17,478 nt of DNA from Luminiphilus sp. (GTDB lineage: Bacteria > Pseudomonadota > Gammaproteobacteria > Pseudomonadales > Halieaceae). The notes beneath the pieces were generated by a model that worked only from the letters and a program-made list of their open reading frames with translations, had not been told where the DNA came from and searched no databases. Below are positions 14,698-17,478 of the stretch, piece by piece. Positions within the stretch are counted from its first letter, which is position 1, and every line of letters starts with the position of its first letter. The stretch is from positions 1 through 17,478 of the forward strand of contig JAHEJH010000079.1 of the NCBI GenBank assembly GCA_024638905.1. Reading direction: 5' to 3'. The position numbers and the translations under genes are program-made.

Positions 14698-15849
14698 ATG
14701 GATGAAATGTCGATCATGCTGAGCAATAGCGACCCGCGAAGGATACACGCAATCGCCTTATTCGCACTCTTCATACTGCCGATAAGCAGCCCGGGTTGGT
14801 CTGACTCCGATCTGCCTGAGGCGAGCGAGTCTCCGGCCCCCGCCAGAATCGAACTGGTGGATCAGTCGGTGATTTACGGTGAAATCACCGACATCCGTGA
14901 CGGCGAGCTGTACGTGGCGACCGAGTTGATGGGGGACCTTACCATCGCGCTGTCATCAATTCTGTTTCTCGAGTCAGATCAGGACATCGAACTGCTTACG
15001 ACTGAACAGCAGAAGTTGGCGCTGTCCTCTCTAATGGTAGTGGATGGTGAGGTGGTGCTGGACGATGCGGACAATTTGGCTCTGGACCAGCTGGATGTTG
15101 CCAACCCCGAAGAATGGGAACAGGGCCATGGCTATCACATCACCGGACGCGTCACGAGCGCGATCGAATACAACCGGGGTAATACCGAGACAGATAAGCT
15201 GAATCTGGATGCGGAGACGATTCTCGAGAGTCTTCGGGACCGTATTACTTTACGCGCTGATTATGAGGATAGTAGTGCGTTTGTTGTCGATACAAACGAT
15301 AACGGCGACCCAGTCCTAGACGATGACGGCAACGTGATGAAAACCAGCCAGCCCACAGCGGATAACTGGCGAGTGGAAGGTAAGTACGACTATTTTCTGT
15401 CTGACCCGCGCAATTATCTCGGCTTAAACGTAGGTTTTCGTTCCAACGTGTTTGCTGATATTGACCGGCGTTCCTACGCCAGCGCTTATTTCGGCCGTAA
15501 ACTCTTGACCCGCGATACGCTGACCTTCGACGCTGAATTGGGCTTCGCCTATGTCGACACAGACTTTGTGGTTACCGAGGATGACTCCTATACGGGCGTT
15601 ACCATTAACCTTACCGGCGAGGCGCAGCTCTTCGACAGTAGGGTGACCCTGTATTTCCGCCAGGCAAATATTATTAATACGTCCTCGACTGAAAAGTCTA
15701 TCTACCGCACCGCAGTGGGTCTCAGATTCCCGCTATTTTTGGGGCTGGAGGCGGCAGCAGAGGCGACGGCTGATTATGACGGTGGCGCGGCAGACGGTAA
15801 GGAGAAGCTCGACGAAACGCTAAAATTCCGAATTGGCTATACCTGGTAA
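14698..15849 (+). CDS. DUF481 family outer-membrane beta-barrel protein
   Basis: 383 residues from ATG 14698. The hydrophobic stretch IHAIALFALFILPISSPGWS is an export signal. Next comes a small beta domain (RIELVDQSVIYGEITDIRDGELYVATELMGDLTIALSSILFLES) that resembles the SH3-like part often fused to DUF481. The C-terminal half, from about GYHITGRVTSAIEYNRGNTETDKLNL, alternates hydrophobic and polar residues and ends GYTW, an aromatic C-terminus suited to barrel assembly. The motif NRGNTETDKL is a DUF481 hallmark. A D/N-rich loop (15289-15333) looks like a calcium site. ATG 14707 or 14716 are alternative starts; GGATGA lies 9 nt before 14716. Function of the family is unknown. RNase J follows after 11 nt. 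Confidence 0.82.
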   Translation: MDEMSIMLSNSDPRRIHAIALFALFILPISSPGWSDSDLPEASESPAPARIELVDQSVIYGEITDIRDGELYVATELMGDLTIALSSILFLESDQDIELLTTEQQKLALSSLMVVDGEVVLDDADNLALDQLDVANPEEWEQGHGYHITGRVTSAIEYNRGNTETDKLNLDAETILESLRDRITLRADYEDSSAFVVDTNDNGDPVLDDDGNVMKTSQPTADNWRVEGKYDYFLSDPRNYLGLNVGFRSNVFADIDRRSYASAYFGRKLLTRDTLTFDAELGFAYVDTDFVVTEDDSYTGVTINLTGEAQLFDSRVTLYFRQANIINTSSTEKSIYRTAVGLRFPLFLGLEAAAEATADYDGGAADGKEKLDETLKFRIGYTW

Positions 15850-15860
15850 ATCGATTTCAA

Positions 15861-17225
15861 ATGAGCGAGTCGCTAAGTAGTGATGTGGTCTTCCTGCCCC
15901 TAGGTGGCTGTGGGGAGATCGGCATGAACTTCAATCTCTTCGGCCATGCTGGTCAGTGGGTGGCCGTGGACTGTGGCATTACCTTGGAGCAGGTGCCCGG
16001 TGCGCTGAGACCCTCGGTGCAAATGCCCGACCTGAGCTTTATTACTACCCGGCGCGAGCAACTCGCGGGTTTGATTGTGACGCATGCCCATGAGGATCAC
16101 TTGGGTGCACTGCCCTATCTCTGGGAGCAACTGCGTTGCCCGGTTTATGCCACCCCATTTGCAGCCGCGGTGCTACGACATAAAACGCGGAGCCGCAGAG
16201 GCGTGCTGCCGAGCTCATTGATCGAAATCGAGCCAGGTGAGGAGATCAAGGTCGGTCCCTTTGATATCGAGTGGATTCCTATTACGCACTCGACCCCTGA
16301 GACCTGTGCACTGAGCATCACTACGTCACAGTCGAGGATACTGCACACGGCGGATTGGAAGATTGACGCCAACCCTGTCGTCGGTGCGGCCTGGTCGTCC
16401 AAGCGGTTTCGCGAGTTGGGCGATGAAGGGATTGACGCGGTGATCTGCGACTCCACCAACGCCCTGCGCGCGGGACACACCCCTTCCGAGGGCGAGGTTG
16501 CGGCGGGTTTACGTCAGGTGATAGAGCGATGCGAGGGTCGCGTTGTGGTGGGCTGCTTCTCCAGTAACGTGGCGAGGATGCAAACTCTGGCGAGCATCGC
16601 TCAACTGACAGGCCGCTATCTAGGGGTATTGGGCCGTTCCGCGGCGGGGATGGCCCGATGCGCTCAGCAAGTCGGGTTGCTGCCAGAAAATTTTCAGCCC
16701 ATTCACGCGGAGCATTTAGGGTACCTGCCCCCGGCAGAAGTACTGGGCGTGGCCACCGGCAGCCAGGGGGAATGGGGTGCGGCACTGCATCGCCTTATGA
16801 TGCAAACGCATCCCGATCTGGTGCTCGAGGCCGGTGACACCGTCATTCTCTCTTCCAAGACGATTCCCGGAAACGAGACGTCGGTGCAGCGCTTGATCGA
16901 GGGCCTGCGCGGCCGGGGGATAGAGGTGATTTCAGCGGATGAGAGCGAGCTGATCCTGCACGCATCAGGTCACCCCTGCCAGGGGGAGCTGGCGGATCTT
17001 TATCAGATTCTGAAACCGACGCTGGCCATTCCAGTGCATGGTGAGGCCGAGCACATGAAGGCCAACGCCGGCGTTGCTCGGGAGAGTGGCGTTGACGTCA
17101 CCTTGACCGGAAAGAACGGAGATCTTTTTTATCTCAGTCCTACGCCGGGCGTGCGGCGGCGCTACGCCGAGGTGGGGCGCCTGCAGTGGTGTGAGGAAAC
17201 AGAGCGGCTGATTGGCGCTTCCTGA
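15861..17225 (+). CDS. rnj: Ribonuclease J-like metallo-beta-lactamase/beta-CASP protein
   Basis: Probable RNA-processing nuclease with 5'-3' exo- and endonuclease activity, cytoplasmic. 454 residues. Seen: GGCGEIGMNFNLFG (15-28), metal motif HAHEDHLGAL (75-84), THSTPE (H143), HTADWKID (D165), beta-CASP motif A DSTN (D197), motif B LHASGHP (H371) and motif C PVHGEAEHM (H393). These match RNase J rather than CPSF-like KH-less RNA nucleases or RNase Z. At 454 residues it lacks most of the roughly 100-residue C-terminal domain of Bacillus RNase J, which can affect dimerisation and exonuclease use. It is close enough to the DUF481 gene (11 nt) to share its transcript; the ribosome site before ATG is weak. 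Confidence 0.87.
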   Translation: MSESLSSDVVFLPLGGCGEIGMNFNLFGHAGQWVAVDCGITLEQVPGALRPSVQMPDLSFITTRREQLAGLIVTHAHEDHLGALPYLWEQLRCPVYATPFAAAVLRHKTRSRRGVLPSSLIEIEPGEEIKVGPFDIEWIPITHSTPETCALSITTSQSRILHTADWKIDANPVVGAAWSSKRFRELGDEGIDAVICDSTNALRAGHTPSEGEVAAGLRQVIERCEGRVVVGCFSSNVARMQTLASIAQLTGRYLGVLGRSAAGMARCAQQVGLLPENFQPIHAEHLGYLPPAEVLGVATGSQGEWGAALHRLMMQTHPDLVLEAGDTVILSSKTIPGNETSVQRLIEGLRGRGIEVISADESELILHASGHPCQGELADLYQILKPTLAIPVHGEAEHMKANAGVARESGVDVTLTGKNGDLFYLSPTPGVRRRYAEVGRLQWCEETERLIGAS

Positions 17226-17253
17226 GTATTCTAGCTTTGCCGCTCGGGCTAAA

Positions 17254-17478
17254 TCAGGGAGCGTCTTCGATACCCGTCGCGCGTCGCGCGGCAGCCCGCT
17301 CGGCATCGGCCGTGTTGATCCAGCGATAGGTCAGGTAGTACTTGAAGATGTTGGAGACGTACTGCACCGTTTCGCGCCCCACCTGCTCCGCTACGATCAC
17401 CTCGACGTTATCGAACCACAGGTTGGGGTTGTAGCCCCGCTCTCCCGCTTCGCGCCGCAGCCGGCGAATTCGCCCGGG
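17254..17478 (-). CDS. C-terminal fragment of an MltF-like lytic transglycosylase (5' end outside window)
   Basis: The frame is open from the window edge for 74 residues and ends TGA at 17256-17254. The visible part reads RRLRREAGERGYNPNLWFDNVE, then VGRETVQYVSNIFKYYLTYRWI, then an Ala/Arg-rich tail. The order GYNPNLWFDNVE ... GRETVQYVSNIFKYY is the usual C-terminus of MltF-type proteins, which combine a periplasmic solute-binding domain with a transglycosylase domain that cleaves murein. The catalytic part is outside the window, so the assignment rests on this short segment. It is convergent with the RNase J gene, with 28 bases between them and no clear terminator. Confidence 0.7.
   Translation of the reverse strand, partial: PGRIRRLRREAGERGYNPNLWFDNVEVIVAEQVGRETVQYVSNIFKYYLTYRWINTADAERAAARRATGIEDAP

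Noticed and set aside
1..17478. Mobile element, phage, defence system or CRISPR array
   Set aside because: I looked for transposase or integrase genes, spaced direct repeats, toxin-antitoxin pairs and tRNA-linked junctions and found none.

Overview
The window reads as ordinary chromosome of a free-living, probably marine, gammaproteobacterium. GC content is moderately high, genes are packed tightly on both strands, and there is no tRNA, rRNA, insertion sequence, phage gene or CRISPR array. Several features would fit the OM60/NOR5 (Halieaceae) neighbourhood: a DUF3450/TtpC-type TonB operon, a short RNase J, and a DHFR gene beside the TonB operon. That placement is inference from gene content and I hold it weakly.

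Left third (1-6210). The 3' part of folA (dihydrofolate reductase) is followed by a 178-bp regulatory gap. Then comes a seven-gene + strand operon: DUF3450 periplasmic coiled-coil protein, a long ExbB-like protein (TtpC type), ExbB, ExbD, a second ExbD, TonB, and a secreted TPR protein. This is an extended TonB2-like energiser that would use the proton gradient to drive outer-membrane receptors. The gap before it holds a perfect FNR/Anr-type palindrome (494-507), a nine-C tract and a small inverted repeat. The operon ends in a strong hairpin terminator shared with a convergent cold-shock gene.

Middle (6217-11886). A cold-shock protein gene and pyruvate kinase lie on the - strand. A + strand run follows: a small HTH-like protein of unknown function, a SnoaL/NTF2-like protein, the flavin prenyltransferase UbiX, a TetA-like MFS exporter and a hydroxypyruvate/glyoxylate reductase-like dehydrogenase. 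The last three are joined by two successive 4-nt GTGA start/stop overlaps, so they are probably translationally coupled.

Right third (11876-17478). A - strand operon encodes glutathione reductase, a TauE/SafE permease and a DUF4136 lipoprotein. Divergent from it are a DUF481 outer-membrane beta-barrel protein and, 11 nt after it, a short RNase J. The window closes with the C-terminal end of a convergent - strand gene that resembles an MltF-type lytic transglycosylase.

The part most worth a second look is the TonB operon. It carries two ExbB-family and two ExbD-family subunits, the two exbD genes share a 32-nt block with one mismatch across the pore helix, and a consensus oxygen-sensor operator lies upstream.
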